The notes under the pieces are model-generated. The model saw nothing but the letters and a program-made list of their open reading frames with translations, was not told the DNA's origin and did no database searches. Of a DNA stretch of 64,000 nt, positions 1-10,183 are shown piece after piece. The stretch covers positions 310,001 to 374,000 of the forward strand of contig JBPESP010000002.1 of the NCBI GenBank assembly GCA_051710585.1. Reading direction: 5' to 3'. Source of the stretch: JBPESP01 sp051710585 (lineage in GTDB: Bacteria > Pseudomonadota > Gammaproteobacteria > Enterobacterales > Enterobacteriaceae). The first letter of the stretch is position 1; the number at the start of each line of letters is the position of its first letter. The translations under genes were made by a program, and so were the position numbers.

Positions 1-315
1 GAACAAATTTTGAACGCAGTTGGACTGATTCCATAATGGAAGAAAATACGGTGTTTCTCTACCGCTATAAAGTGCAGAAGAAGAAAAATTGAGCTTAACG
101 TTGTTTTGAGCCAAATTAGCGCGAATAAAGTTACCGTTATCAAAGCCGTAAGTAAGTAAAACGCTAGCAATAATCTAGGCCTAAAAAATCCAAAGACTTG
201 GACTTGATTAAATCTGCACTTACCCCCTTCCTGTGAAGAAGGTACAAGATAAAGAAGCTACCGAAGCACTGAAAAGGCTTGGAAGAAGCGATTGCTTCTA
301 TATTACTTTAAATAA
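1..315 (+). pseudogene. rplL: rplL pseudogene (ribosomal protein L7/L12), 5' end outside window
   Basis: Remnant of the gene for the L7/L12 ribosomal stalk protein, which recruits translation GTPases to the large subunit. Reading across frames recovers the family sequence in order: EQILNAV at base 1, an LIS-MEE-GVS segment near 25-57, a segment like [20 protein letters not shown] near 88-155 (here LNVV...SANKVTVIKAVS), and the EATEALK-EEA tail near 250-295, ending in AAATAA at 310-315. Stop codons and several small indels break every frame, so no L7/L12 of normal length (about 120 aa) can be made. The position directly before rpoB is the normal one. Because L7/L12 is almost universally kept, a second functional copy elsewhere is the simplest explanation. 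Confidence 0.85.
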
Positions 316-607
316 GTTAATCTTCCAGGTTACAGCCTTGTCCACCGTACAAAGATCAATAGTGTTTCACACCATTTAGCTACTGATTGACATCGATATT
401 TTTATATCGACGACTTAATATACTGTATCGCCTTCCAAGCTTCTCCAGTAGAAGGGCAAAGTTACAGAAAAATGATTTAAGAGTAATAAAAAAACAAGTA
501 TTGCGGAGAAGATGTAGATTCTCCGAATCGAGATAAATGGTGTTGTATGTACTGTCCTAGTAGGGGCAGACAGAGTGGGTCTACTTGTCAGCTAGCTAAG
601 GAACCCT
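316..607. other. rplL-rpoB spacer
   Basis: About 290 bases without a reading frame. It corresponds to the long leader before rpoB in enterobacteria, which carries attenuation and RNase III processing signals. A short inverted repeat (cgatat/atatcg around a tttt loop, 394-409) is visible, but no T run follows it. The stretch just before rpoB ends in AAGGAACCC, a good ribosome binding site. Confidence 0.5.
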
Positions 608-3600
608 ATGGTTTACTCCTATACCGAAAAAAAACGCATTCGTAAGGACTTTGGAAAACGTCCGCAGGTTTTAGACGTGCCCTATCTCCTATCCATTCAG
701 CTTGACTCGTTTCAGAAGTTTATCGAGCAAGATCCGGAAGGTCAGTACGGTCTGGAAGCAGCTTTTCGTTCCGTATTCCCAATTCAGAGTTACAGCGGTA
801 ACTCTGAATTGCAATATGTTAGTTACCACTTAGGCGAACCTATCTTTGATGTAAAAGAGTGCCAAATCCGCGGCGTTACGTTTTCTGCACCGCTGCGCGT
901 CAAGCTGCGCCTTATCATTTATGAGCGTGAAGCGCTGGAAGGTACAGTAAAAGAAATTAAAGAGCAGGAAGTTTACATGGGTGAAATTCCGCTTATGACT
1001 GATAATGGCACTTTTGTCATTAACGGTACCGAGCGTGTTATCGTTTCCCAGCTGCACCGCAGCCCTGGCGTATTTTTTGACAGCGATAAAGGTAAGACGC
1101 ACTCTTCCGGTAAAGTGTTATACAACGCACGTATCATTCCTTACCGTGGCTCCTGGCTGGATTTTGAGTTCGATCCAAAAGACAACTTGTTCGTCCGTAT
1201 CGACCGGCGACGCAAGTTACCGGCAACCATTATGCTACGTGCGTTGAATTACAGCACTAGCCAGATCCTAGATACATTCTTCAAAAAAGTGGTTTATGAA
1301 ATTCACGACAAAAAGCTGCAGATGGAGCTGTTTCCTGAGCGTTTACGTGGTGAAACTGCCTCATTTAATATCGAGGCCAATGAAACTGTCTATGTTGAAA
1401 AAGGCCGACGCATCACCGCCCGCCATATTCGCCAGCTAAAAATGGACGGTATAACGCGGATTGAAGTTCCTTTTGAATACATTATCGGGAAGGTTGTTGT
1501 AAAAGATTATATTGATGAAAATACCGGTGAAATCATCGTCTCTGCCAATATGGAATTGACGCTAGATCTACTAACCAAACTGAACAAAGGAGGCCATAAG
1601 CGTATCGAAACGTTGTTTACCAACGATTTGGATCATGGTGCCTATATTTCCGAGACGCTACGTATCGATCCGACTAGCGATCGCCTAAGCGCGCTGCTAG
1701 AAATATACCGTATGATGCGTCCTGGTGAACCACCGACCCGCGAAGCAGCTGAGAATCTATTTGAAAACCTATTCTTCTCAGAAGGTCGTTATGATCTGTC
1801 CGCAGTTGGCCGGATGAAATTTAACCGTTCGCTGCTGCGTGAAGAGGTTGAAGGCTCCGGTATCCTAAGCAAAGACGACATCATCGAAGTGATGCAAAAG
1901 CTTATTGATATTCGTAACGGTAAAGGTGAAGTCGACGATATCGATCACCTAGGAAACCGCCGTATTCGTTCGGTAGGTGAAATGGCAGAGAACCAATTCC
2001 GTGTCGGTTTAGTACGGGTTGAGCGCGCAGTGAAAGAGCGTCTATCTTTAGGTGATCTGGATACCCTGATGCCGCAGGATATGATCAACGCCAAACCGAT
2101 TTCAGCGGCAGTGAAAGAATTCTTCGGCTCTAGCCAGCTATCGCAGTTCATGGACCAGAACAACCCGCTATCCGAGATTACTCACAAACGCCGTATCTCC
2201 GCATTAGGCCCAGGCGGTCTGACCCGCGAACGCGCAGGCTTTGAAGTGCGCGACGTACATCCAACTCACTATGGACGCGTATGCCCCATAGAAACTCCGG
2301 AAGGGCCAAACATCGGTCTTATCAACTCGCTGTCCGTGTATGCACAGACTAACGAATATGGTTTCCTGGAAACACCTTATCGTCGCGTACAAGACGGTAT
2401 AGTTACCGACGAAATATATTACCTGTCGGCGATTGAAGAAGGTAACTTCGTTATCGCACAGGCTAATACTAACCTCAGTGCTGACGGCCGTTTTATTGAT
2501 GATTTAGTGACCTGCCGTAGCAAAGGCGAATCCAGTCTTTTCAGCCGTGATCAGGTTGATTATATGGACGTTTCTACTCAGCAAGTGGTCTCGGTTGGTG
2601 CCTCTCTAATTCCGTTCCTAGAGCACGACGACGCTAACCGTGCCTTGATGGGTGCGAACATGCAACGTCAGGCGGTACCGACGCTACGTACCGACAAACC
2701 GCTAGTTGGCACCGGCATGGAACGTGCTGTCGCCGTTGACTCCGGCGTTACTGCCGTGGCAAAACGCGGTGGAACAGTGCAGTATGTGGACTCTTCCCGA
2801 ATCGTAATTAACGTCAATCCAAATGAGATGTGTCGGGGTGAAGCGGGAATCGACATTTACAACCTAACAAAATATATCCGTTCTAACCAGAACACTTGTA
2901 TTAGACAGACGCCCTGCGTTTCGCTGGGTGAGCCGGTTGAGCATGGTGACGTGCTAGCTGATGGTCCGTCCACTGATCTGGGTGAGCTAGCACTAGGTCA
3001 GAATATGCGTATTGCTTTCATGCCATGGAACGGCTACAACTTTGAAGACTCAATGCTGGTCTCCGAACGCGTGGTGCAAGAAGATCGTTTCATTACCATC
3101 CATATTCAAGAATTAGCGTGCGTATCCCGCGACACAAAGCTGGGACCTGAGGAAATTACTGCCGACATCCCGAATGTAGGTGAAGCCGCGCTATCCAAGT
3201 TGGATGAATCCGGTATTGTCTATATCGGCGCAGAAGTGACTGGCGGCGATATTCTAGTGGGTAAAGTAACGCCGAAAGGGGAAACCCAGCTTACACCGGA
3301 AGAAAAACTACTACGTGCCATCTTCGGTGAAAAAGCCTCTGACGTAAAGGATTCGTCATTGCGCGTGCCGAACGGCGTTTCTGGTACCGTTATCGATATT
3401 CAGGTATTTACCCGCGACGGCGTAGAAAAAGACAAGCGCGCTTTGGAAATCGAAAAAATGCAGCTTAAACAAGCTAAAAAGGATCTAAGTGAAGAACTCC
3501 AGATCTTTGAAGCTGGTCTATTTTCCCGTATTCGCGACATACTGATCTCTGGCAAAATAGGAGCAGAGAAGCTGGATAAGCTAACTCAGGAGCGATGGTT

Positions 3601-4636
3601 GGAACTGAGCCTGACTGACAAAGAAAAGCAGAATCAACTCGAACAACTGATAGAACAATATGATGAGCTTAAGCACGAGTTCGAGAAAAAGATGGAAGCA
3701 AAGCGCCGTAAAATTACCCAGGGCGATGACCTAGCTCCCGGGGTATTAAAAATCGTCAAGGTATATCTGGCAGTAAAACGTCAGATTCAGCCAGGCGACA
3801 AGATGGCGGGCCGTCATGGTAACAAAGGCGTTATCTCTAAAATCAATCCAATCGAAGATATGCCTTACGACGAAAATGGCGTGCCGGTGGATATCGTTCT
3901 AAACCCGCTGGGTGTACCGTCACGTATGAATATCGGTCAGATTCTAGAAACTCATTTGGGTATGGCGGCAAAAGGCATCGGCGATAAGATTAATGCCATG
4001 CTGAAGCAGCACGAAGAAGTAGTTAAATTGCGCGAGTTCATCCAGAAGGCGTACAACCTGGGTGACGATGTTCGCCAGAAAGTGGATCTCAACACTTTCT
4101 CTGATGAGGAAGTACTACGTTTAGCGGAGAACCTGAAGCAAGGGATGCCGATAGCCACACCAGTATTTGACGGCGCCAAAGAAAAAGAAATTAAGGAGCT
4201 ATTACAGCTTGGTGGCCTGCCAACCTCAGGTCAAATAACCTTGTTTGACGGCCGCACCGGAGAGCAATTTGAGCGCCAGGTTACGGTGGGCTATATGTAC
4301 ATGCTGAAACTTAATCACCTGGTTGATGACAAAATGCATGCGCGTTCTACCGGCTCTTACAGCCTGGTAACTCAGCAGCCACTGGGCGGTAAAGCGCAGT
4401 TCGGCGGTCAGCGCTTCGGGGAAATGGAAGTGTGGGCGCTAGAAGCCTACGGAGCATCCTATACTTTGCAAGAAATGCTTACCGTTAAGTCGGATGATGT
4501 TAACGGGCGGACAAAAATGTATAAAAATATCGTGGATGGCAATCACATAATGGAACCCGGTATGCCGGAATCGTTCAATGTCTTATTGAAAGAAATCCGA
4601 TCGTTGGGTATCAATATCGAGCTGGAAGAAGACTGA
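608..4636 (+). CDS. rpoB: DNA-directed RNA polymerase subunit beta
   Basis: Catalytic beta subunit of RNA polymerase, forming one side of the active-site cleft with RpoC. The product is 1,342 aa, the same length as the E. coli protein, and starts MVYSYTEKKRIRKDFGKRP as in enterobacteria. The rifampicin region (SSQLSQFMDQNNPLSEITHK, about residues 508-527) appears wild type. GRHGNKGVIS marks the catalytic lysine region, and the C-terminal block LNHLVDDKMHARSTG...GGQRFGEMEVWALEAYGA is complete. The ribosome binding site AAGGAACCC precedes the ATG. No frameshift or internal stop is present. Many leucines use the CTA codon, giving numerous CTAG tetramers, unlike E. coli rpoB. rpoC follows after 89 bases, so the two are co-transcribed. 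Its usual partner upstream, rplL, is a pseudogene here. Confidence 0.99.
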   Translation: MVYSYTEKKRIRKDFGKRPQVLDVPYLLSIQLDSFQKFIEQDPEGQYGLEAAFRSVFPIQSYSGNSELQYVSYHLGEPIFDVKECQIRGVTFSAPLRVKLRLIIYEREALEGTVKEIKEQEVYMGEIPLMTDNGTFVINGTERVIVSQLHRSPGVFFDSDKGKTHSSGKVLYNARIIPYRGSWLDFEFDPKDNLFVRIDRRRKLPATIMLRALNYSTSQILDTFFKKVVYEIHDKKLQMELFPERLRGETASFNIEANETVYVEKGRRITARHIRQLKMDGITRIEVPFEYIIGKVVVKDYIDENTGEIIVSANMELTLDLLTKLNKGGHKRIETLFTNDLDHGAYISETLRIDPTSDRLSALLEIYRMMRPGEPPTREAAENLFENLFFSEGRYDLSAVGRMKFNRSLLREEVEGSGILSKDDIIEVMQKLIDIRNGKGEVDDIDHLGNRRIRSVGEMAENQFRVGLVRVERAVKERLSLGDLDTLMPQDMINAKPISAAVKEFFGSSQLSQFMDQNNPLSEITHKRRISALGPGGLTRERAGFEVRDVHPTHYGRVCPIETPEGPNIGLINSLSVYAQTNEYGFLETPYRRVQDGIVTDEIYYLSAIEEGNFVIAQANTNLSADGRFIDDLVTCRSKGESSLFSRDQVDYMDVSTQQVVSVGASLIPFLEHDDANRALMGANMQRQAVPTLRTDKPLVGTGMERAVAVDSGVTAVAKRGGTVQYVDSSRIVINVNPNEMCRGEAGIDIYNLTKYIRSNQNTCIRQTPCVSLGEPVEHGDVLADGPSTDLGELALGQNMRIAFMPWNGYNFEDSMLVSERVVQEDRFITIHIQELACVSRDTKLGPEEITADIPNVGEAALSKLDESGIVYIGAEVTGGDILVGKVTPKGETQLTPEEKLLRAIFGEKASDVKDSSLRVPNGVSGTVIDIQVFTRDGVEKDKRALEIEKMQLKQAKKDLSEELQIFEAGLFSRIRDILISGKIGAEKLDKLTQERWLELSLTDKEKQNQLEQLIEQYDELKHEFEKKMEAKRRKITQGDDLAPGVLKIVKVYLAVKRQIQPGDKMAGRHGNKGVISKINPIEDMPYDENGVPVDIVLNPLGVPSRMNIGQILETHLGMAAKGIGDKINAMLKQHEEVVKLREFIQKAYNLGDDVRQKVDLNTFSDEEVLRLAENLKQGMPIATPVFDGAKEKEIKELLQLGGLPTSGQITLFDGRTGEQFERQVTVGYMYMLKLNHLVDDKMHARSTGSYSLVTQQPLGGKAQFGGQRFGEMEVWALEAYGASYTLQEMLTVKSDDVNGRTKMYKNIVDGNHIMEPGMPESFNVLLKEIRSLGINIELEED

Positions 4637-4725
4637 TTTTCTGCCCGAGTGCGATTTTCACTGATAATAAGGGCGCCTAAACCACTTAGGTGCCCAACAG
4701 ATCTAACTCCGACAGGGGCCAATCC

Positions 4726-7700
4726 GTGAAAGATTTACTTAAGTTTCTAAAAGCGCAAACTAAGACCGAAGAGTTTGATGCAATCAAAATTGCGCTGGCC
4801 TCGCCAGACATGATTCGTTCCTGGTCATTCGGTGAAGTAAAAAAACCGGAAACCATTAACTACCGCACTTTTAAACCGGAGCGTGATGGTCTTTTTTGCG
4901 CCCGTATTTTTGGCCCAGTAAAAGATTACGAATGCCTATGCGGTAAATACAAGCGTTTAAAACACCGCGGTGTTATATGTGAGAAATGCGGCGTTGAAGT
5001 AACCCAGACGAAGGTGCGCCGTGAGCGTATGGGCCATATCGAACTGGCTTCGCCAACCGCTCATATTTGGTTTTTAAAATCGCTACCATCCCGTATTGGT
5101 CTGCTGTTAGATATGCCGCTACGCGATATTGAACGCGTGCTGTATTTTGAATCTTATGTCGTGGTTGAAGGCGGCATGACCAATCTTGAACGTTGTCAGA
5201 TCCTGACTGAAGAGCAGTATCTGGACGCACTGGAAGAGTTCGGCGACGAGTTTAACGCCAAGATGGGCGCTGAAGCGATCCAGGCCCTATTTAAAAACAT
5301 GGAGTTAGAGGAGGAATGCGAGCAACTACGCGAAGAGTTAGAAGAAACTAACTCTGAAACCAAACGCAAGAAATTAACTAAGCGTATTAAACTTCTGGAA
5401 GCCTTCGTGCTATCCGGCAACAAGCCGGAATGGATGATTATGACCGTGTTGCCGGTACTACCGCCAGATCTACGTCCGCTGGTACCGCTAGACGGTAGCC
5501 GCTTTGCGACGTCGGATCTTAACGATCTTTATCGCCGGGTGATCAACCGTAACAACCGCTTGAAACGTCTCTTGGATCTAGCTGCACCGGATATCATCGT
5601 ACGCAACGAAAAGCGTATGTTGCAAGAAGCGGTAGATGCACTTCTTGATAATGGCCGTCGCGGCCGTGCCATTACTGGTTCCAACAAGCGTCCGCTGAAA
5701 TCCCTAGCTGACATGATTAAAGGTAAGCAAGGTCGCTTCCGCCAGAACTTGCTCGGTAAACGTGTCGACTACTCCGGCCGTTCGGTTATCACTGTTGGTC
5801 CCTACCTACATCTGCATCAGTGCGGGTTACCGAAGAAAATGGCGTTGGAGCTGTTTAAGCCTTTCATTTATGGTAAGCTAGAGCTACATGGGCTAGCGAT
5901 CACTATCAAAGCGGCTAAAAAAATGGTCGAGCGCGAAGAAGCCGTAGTGTGGGATATTCTCGATGAAGTTATTCGTGAGCACCCAGTCATGCTAAACCGT
6001 GCGCCAACACTGCATCGTCTAGGAATACAGGCGTTTGAGCCTGTATTGATTGAAGGTAAAGCTATTCAGCTACACCCACTAGTTTGTGCGGCATACAACG
6101 CTGATTTCGACGGTGATCAAATGGCGATTCATGTGCCACTAACGCTAGAAGCCCAGCTAGAAGCGCGCGCACTGATGATGTCTACCAACAACATCCTATC
6201 GCCCGCTAACGGTGAACCTATTATCGTGCCGTCCCAGGACGTTGTCTTGGGACTGTATTATATGACCCGCGACCGTGTTAACGGTAAGGGCGAAGGCATG
6301 CTTCTAACCGGGTCAAAAGAAGCAGAACGCATTTACCGTGCCGGTGTGGCCGAATTGCATGCCCGCGTTAAAGTGCGTATCACTGAGCACGAGAAACATG
6401 ACGATGGTGAATGGATAGAAAACACTCGTCTTGTAGACACCACTATCGGTCGAGCTATCCTTTGGATGATCGTACCAAAGGGGCTACCGTTCTCGCTAGT
6501 AAACCAAGTACTGGGTAAAAAAGCTATATCTAAGATGCTCAATACTTGTTATCGTGTTCTTGGTCTGAAGCCAACCGTCATCTTTGCCGACCAGATCATG
6601 TACACCGGTTTTGCTTACGCAGCCCGTTCCGGCTCGTCCGTCGGTATCGGCGATATAGTGATACCGGCGAAGAAAGCCGAAATTATTAATGAAGCTGAAG
6701 CTGAAGTTTCTGAGATCCAAGAACAGTTCCAGTCAGGTTTGGTTACCGCAGGCGAACGTTATAACAAAGTTATCGATATCTGGGCTGCGGCCAACGAGCG
6801 CGTCGCCAAAGCGATGATGGACAACCTGTCTATCGAAGCCGTAATTAACCGCTACGGCGAGGAAGAGCGTCAGGTATCGTTTAATAGCATCTTTATGATG
6901 GCCGACTCTGGCGCGCGTGGTTCCGCGGCACAGATTCGTCAGCTGGCCGGTATGCGTGGGCTGATGGCCAAGCCTGATGGCTCGATCATTGAAACACCGA
7001 TTACTGCAAACTTCCGTGAAGGTTTGAACGTACTACAGTATTTCATTTCCACCCATGGTGCACGTAAAGGTCTTGCGGACACTGCTCTCAAAACCGCAAA
7101 CTCCGGCTATTTGACCCGCCGTCTTGTCGATGTGGCACAGGATCTGGTAGTGACAGAGGATGACTGCGGTACCTTCGCTGGTATTATGATGACACCAGTT
7201 ATAGAAGGCGGCGACGTCAAAGAGCCACTGCGCGAGCGTGTTTTAGGCCGAGTTACAGCGGAAGATGTCATAAAACCGGACACCGGAGATATTCTACTCG
7301 AGCGTAATACCCTGCTAAACGAACAGTGGTGTGACGTATTGGAAGAGAACTCCGTTGATAGTGTTAAGGTGCGTTCAGTCGTAACCTGTGACACTGATTT
7401 CGGAGTGTGCGCTAACTGTTACGGTCGCGATCTAGCGCGTGGGCATTTAGTGAATAAGGGCGAAGCTATCGGCGTTATTGCCGCACAGTCCATTGGTGAA
7501 CCTGGCACACAACTTACCATGCGTACATTCCACATCGGGGGGGCTGCATCCCGTGCAGCGGCGGAATCCAGCATTCAGGTGAAAAACAAAGGAATTATCC
7601 GTCTCAACAATGCTAAGTTTGTAGTAAATGGTAGCGGTAAACTGGTAATCACCTCACGTAACACCGAGCTGAAACTTATTGATAAATTTAGCCGGACTAA

Positions 7701-8949
7701 AGAAAAGTATAAAGTGCCTTATGGCGCCATAATGGCTAAAGGCGACGGCGCGGAGATCATGGGTGGCGAAACCGTTGCAAACTGGGATCCGCATACAATG
7801 CCGATTATCACTGAAGTGGATGGTTTCGTCCGTTTTACCGATATGATCGACGGCCAGACCATTACTCGCCAGACCGACGAACTTACCGGTTTATCCTCTA
7901 TCGTGGTACTGGATACCGCCGAGCGCACCGGCGGTGGTAAAGATTTACGTCCAGCGCTGCGTATTGTCAATCCTAACGGTAATGATGTATTGTTACCGGG
8001 TACCGATATGCCAGCGCAGTACTTCCTACCGGGCAAAACTATCGTACAATTGGAAGACGGCGCTAAAATAACTAGCGGTGATACGCTAGCACGTCTACCG
8101 CAAGAAACTAGTGGGATCAAGGATATTACCGGTGGTCTGCCACGTGTTGCTGATCTATTTGAAGCCCGTCGTCCAAAAGAACCAGCGATTCTAGCTGAGA
8201 TTAGCGGTATTGTTTCCTTCGGCAAAGAAACAAAAGGAAAGCGGCGCTTGGTTATCTCGCCGATGGACGATAGTGACACATACGAAGAAATGATCCCAAA
8301 ATGGCGTCAGCTTAACGTATTTGAAGGTGAATACGTGGAGCGAGGCGATGTGATTTCCGACGGTCCGGAATCGCCGCACGATATTCTGCGTCTGCGTGGC
8401 GTTCGTGCAGTCACCCGCTATATCGTAAACGAAGTACAGGACGTTTACCGTCTGCAGGGTGTTAAGATCAACGATAAACACATTGAAGTTATCGTTCGTC
8501 AGATGTTACGTAAAGCAACAATCACCAACAGCGGTAACTCGGAGTTCTTGGAAGGCGAACAAGCAGAATACTCGCGCATCAAGATTGCCAACCGTCAGTT
8601 AAAAAATGACGGGAAGGTGAAGATAACTTATGTGCGCAATCTTTTGGGTATCACAAAAGCCTCTCTGGCCACGGAGTCTTTTATTTCTGCGGCATCATTC
8701 CAGGAAACCACACGCGTACTGACCGAAGCTGCTGTGGCCGGAAAACGCGATGAACTGCGCGGCCTAAAGGAAAATGTCATTGTCGGACGGTTAATCCCCG
8801 CCGGTACCGGTTACGCTTATCATCAGGAACGAGCCCTTCATCGTCAGTTGCGCGAAACGCAGGCTTCGTCGCAGCAGATTAGCGCCGATGAAGCTTCAGC
8901 CAATATGGCTGAACTTCTGAATGCGGGTCTGAGCGATAACGATGACTGA
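4726..8949 (+). CDS. rpoC: DNA-directed RNA polymerase subunit beta'
   Basis: Largest RNA polymerase subunit, which holds the catalytic magnesium and the clamp. I chose the GTG at 4726 (VKDLLKFLKAQTKTEEFDAI), as in E. coli. It gives 1,407 aa, the E. coli length, and has AGGGG about nine bases upstream. The frame stays open 36 bases further up, but that part is not conserved. Visible motifs are the N-terminal zinc site (CLCGKYKRLKHRGVICEKCG), the Mg-binding NADFDGDQM near residues 458-466, the bridge/trigger region with QSIGEPGTQLTMRTFHIGG, and the second zinc site CDTDFGVCANC. The last 30 residues diverge from E. coli, as is usual for this tail. A terminator follows directly, and the thiamine operon converges from the other side. 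Confidence 0.99.
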   Translation: MKDLLKFLKAQTKTEEFDAIKIALASPDMIRSWSFGEVKKPETINYRTFKPERDGLFCARIFGPVKDYECLCGKYKRLKHRGVICEKCGVEVTQTKVRRERMGHIELASPTAHIWFLKSLPSRIGLLLDMPLRDIERVLYFESYVVVEGGMTNLERCQILTEEQYLDALEEFGDEFNAKMGAEAIQALFKNMELEEECEQLREELEETNSETKRKKLTKRIKLLEAFVLSGNKPEWMIMTVLPVLPPDLRPLVPLDGSRFATSDLNDLYRRVINRNNRLKRLLDLAAPDIIVRNEKRMLQEAVDALLDNGRRGRAITGSNKRPLKSLADMIKGKQGRFRQNLLGKRVDYSGRSVITVGPYLHLHQCGLPKKMALELFKPFIYGKLELHGLAITIKAAKKMVEREEAVVWDILDEVIREHPVMLNRAPTLHRLGIQAFEPVLIEGKAIQLHPLVCAAYNADFDGDQMAIHVPLTLEAQLEARALMMSTNNILSPANGEPIIVPSQDVVLGLYYMTRDRVNGKGEGMLLTGSKEAERIYRAGVAELHARVKVRITEHEKHDDGEWIENTRLVDTTIGRAILWMIVPKGLPFSLVNQVLGKKAISKMLNTCYRVLGLKPTVIFADQIMYTGFAYAARSGSSVGIGDIVIPAKKAEIINEAEAEVSEIQEQFQSGLVTAGERYNKVIDIWAAANERVAKAMMDNLSIEAVINRYGEEERQVSFNSIFMMADSGARGSAAQIRQLAGMRGLMAKPDGSIIETPITANFREGLNVLQYFISTHGARKGLADTALKTANSGYLTRRLVDVAQDLVVTEDDCGTFAGIMMTPVIEGGDVKEPLRERVLGRVTAEDVIKPDTGDILLERNTLLNEQWCDVLEENSVDSVKVRSVVTCDTDFGVCANCYGRDLARGHLVNKGEAIGVIAAQSIGEPGTQLTMRTFHIGGAASRAAAESSIQVKNKGIIRLNNAKFVVNGSGKLVITSRNTELKLIDKFSRTKEKYKVPYGAIMAKGDGAEIMGGETVANWDPHTMPIITEVDGFVRFTDMIDGQTITRQTDELTGLSSIVVLDTAERTGGGKDLRPALRIVNPNGNDVLLPGTDMPAQYFLPGKTIVQLEDGAKITSGDTLARLPQETSGIKDITGGLPRVADLFEARRPKEPAILAEISGIVSFGKETKGKRRLVISPMDDSDTYEEMIPKWRQLNVFEGEYVERGDVISDGPESPHDILRLRGVRAVTRYIVNEVQDVYRLQGVKINDKHIEVIVRQMLRKATITNSGNSEFLEGEQAEYSRIKIANRQLKNDGKVKITYVRNLLGITKASLATESFISAASFQETTRVLTEAAVAGKRDELRGLKENVIVGRLIPAGTGYAYHQERALHRQLRETQASSQQISADEASANMAELLNAGLSDNDD

Positions 8950-8985
8950 TTTTTTAATACTGATTACTCATCATTATCAAAAATT

Positions 8986-9016
8986 AAAACCGCTCCTTTG
9001 GAAGCGGTTTTTTCTC
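8986..9016 (+). terminator. Intrinsic terminator after rpoC
   Basis: A hairpin with arms AAAACCGCTCC and GGAAGCGGTTTT (one bulged base) is followed by a run of six T. It sits 37 bases after the rpoC stop. The symmetric A and T runs let it also serve the convergent thiH end from the other strand. Confidence 0.88.
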
Positions 9017-9037
9017 ATGCGCAAATTTGCACCCTAC

Positions 9038-10183
9038 TCAGACGCCATTTGCAGTGATGGCTGCGCGTCCTAGATAGGGCTCCCAATCTTTCCATACCGG
9101 CTGCAACCCTGCTTCGATAAGAACGTTCACCACTTCTTGCGGTGAACGTTTATCATGTGGCAGAAATTGCTCCAACTCCGGCAAATTACTAGCGTAGCCG
9201 CCGGGATACGTCTTAGATCCAGCACTGATACTATTTACTACGATAGGGGCTGAATGATTGCGAAAGTGAGCAGATTCGCGAGTCGAAAGGGAAATTTCTA
9301 CTTCTGGCGCCAACAAGCGGAAAGCACACATAACCTGCAGCAATTGGGCTTCATCCATAAAAGAAGCCGGCGGCATCATGCCACTAACACAAGGACGCAG
9401 CCGGGGAAAGGACAGCGAATAGCGACTCTGCCAGTAGGTATGACGCATATACAGCAGGTGACGGGCCAACATATAGCAGTCGGTACGCCAGTTATCGGAA
9501 AGACCAATTAACACCCCGAGGCCTATCTTATCGATCCCGGCCCGCCCCAGACGATCCGGCGTTTCAAGCCTCCAAATAAAATCCTGTTTTTGCCCGCGTA
9601 AATGATAACGCCGATAGGTGGGAGTATGATAGGTTTCCTGATACACCAGAACACCGTCCAGACCAAGACCTTTCAGCTCAACGTATTCCGCTTGTAAAAG
9701 CGGTTGCACTTCCATCATAAGCGAGCTAAATTCCCGGCGTATCAACGGCACGTAACGACGAAAATAGTCGATCCCTACTTTGCTTTTATGCTCACCAGTA
9801 ACTAGCAGTACGCTGTCGATCCCTTTAGCGCGGATAGCCCGGCACTCGCTAAGAATTTCCTGTTTATCCAACGTTTTTCGGCGAATACGATTACTCATGG
9901 AAAAACCGCAGTAAGTACAGTCGTTGGCGCATAAATTAGATAGATAAAGGGGCAAATAAAAATTAATAGTGTTTCCAAAGCGTTGGCGGGTCAACCGCTG
10001 CGCTCGGTGAGCTAGCACTTCCAGATAGGGTGCCGCGGCCGGCGATAATAGCGCCATCATTTCTACCAATCCTGAATTTTCTGCCGCCAGTGAACGTTCG
10101 ACGTCGCGGGCCGTCTGGCTGTGAATACACATCCTAACGTCGTCCCATTGAATCTGTTGCCAGTAATGGACAAAGCTAGTCAT
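9038..10183 (-). CDS. thiH: 2-iminoacetate (dehydroglycine) synthase ThiH
   Basis: Radical-SAM tyrosine lyase that cleaves tyrosine to p-cresol and dehydroglycine, the glycine-derived imine needed to build the thiazole ring of thiamine. The protein is 381 aa (E. coli 377). The cluster-binding motif C-X3-C-X2-C is intact as CANDCTYC, within the conserved YLSNLCANDCTYCGFSMSNR. Conserved stretches continue through LLVTGEHKSKVG and YHLRGQKQDFIWRLETPDRLGRAGIDKIGLG to the C-terminus. Its start overlaps the thiG stop as ATGA, so translation is coupled. Last gene of the operon, ending toward rpoC. No damage is seen, although the first operon gene, thiC, is dead. Confidence 0.97.
   Translation of the reverse strand: MTSFVHYWQQIQWDDVRMCIHSQTARDVERSLAAENSGLVEMMALLSPAAAPYLEVLAHRAQRLTRQRFGNTINFYLPLYLSNLCANDCTYCGFSMSNRIRRKTLDKQEILSECRAIRAKGIDSVLLVTGEHKSKVGIDYFRRYVPLIRREFSSLMMEVQPLLQAEYVELKGLGLDGVLVYQETYHTPTYRRYHLRGQKQDFIWRLETPDRLGRAGIDKIGLGVLIGLSDNWRTDCYMLARHLLYMRHTYWQSRYSLSFPRLRPCVSGMMPPASFMDEAQLLQVMCAFRLLAPEVEISLSTRESAHFRNHSAPIVVNSISAGSKTYPGGYASNLPELEQFLPHDKRSPQEVVNVLIEAGLQPVWKDWEPYLGRAAITANGV

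Noticed and set aside
387..421. TTGACA and TAATAT before rpoB as a promoter.
   Set aside because: The spacer is 23 bases, too long for sigma-70, and the closer TATATC gives only 10.
7719..8279. A 186-aa open frame antisense to rpoC, and similar long antisense frames over rpoB, dnaK and ileS.
   Set aside because: They mirror the codon pattern of strongly conserved genes on the other strand, lack ribosome binding sites and resemble no protein.
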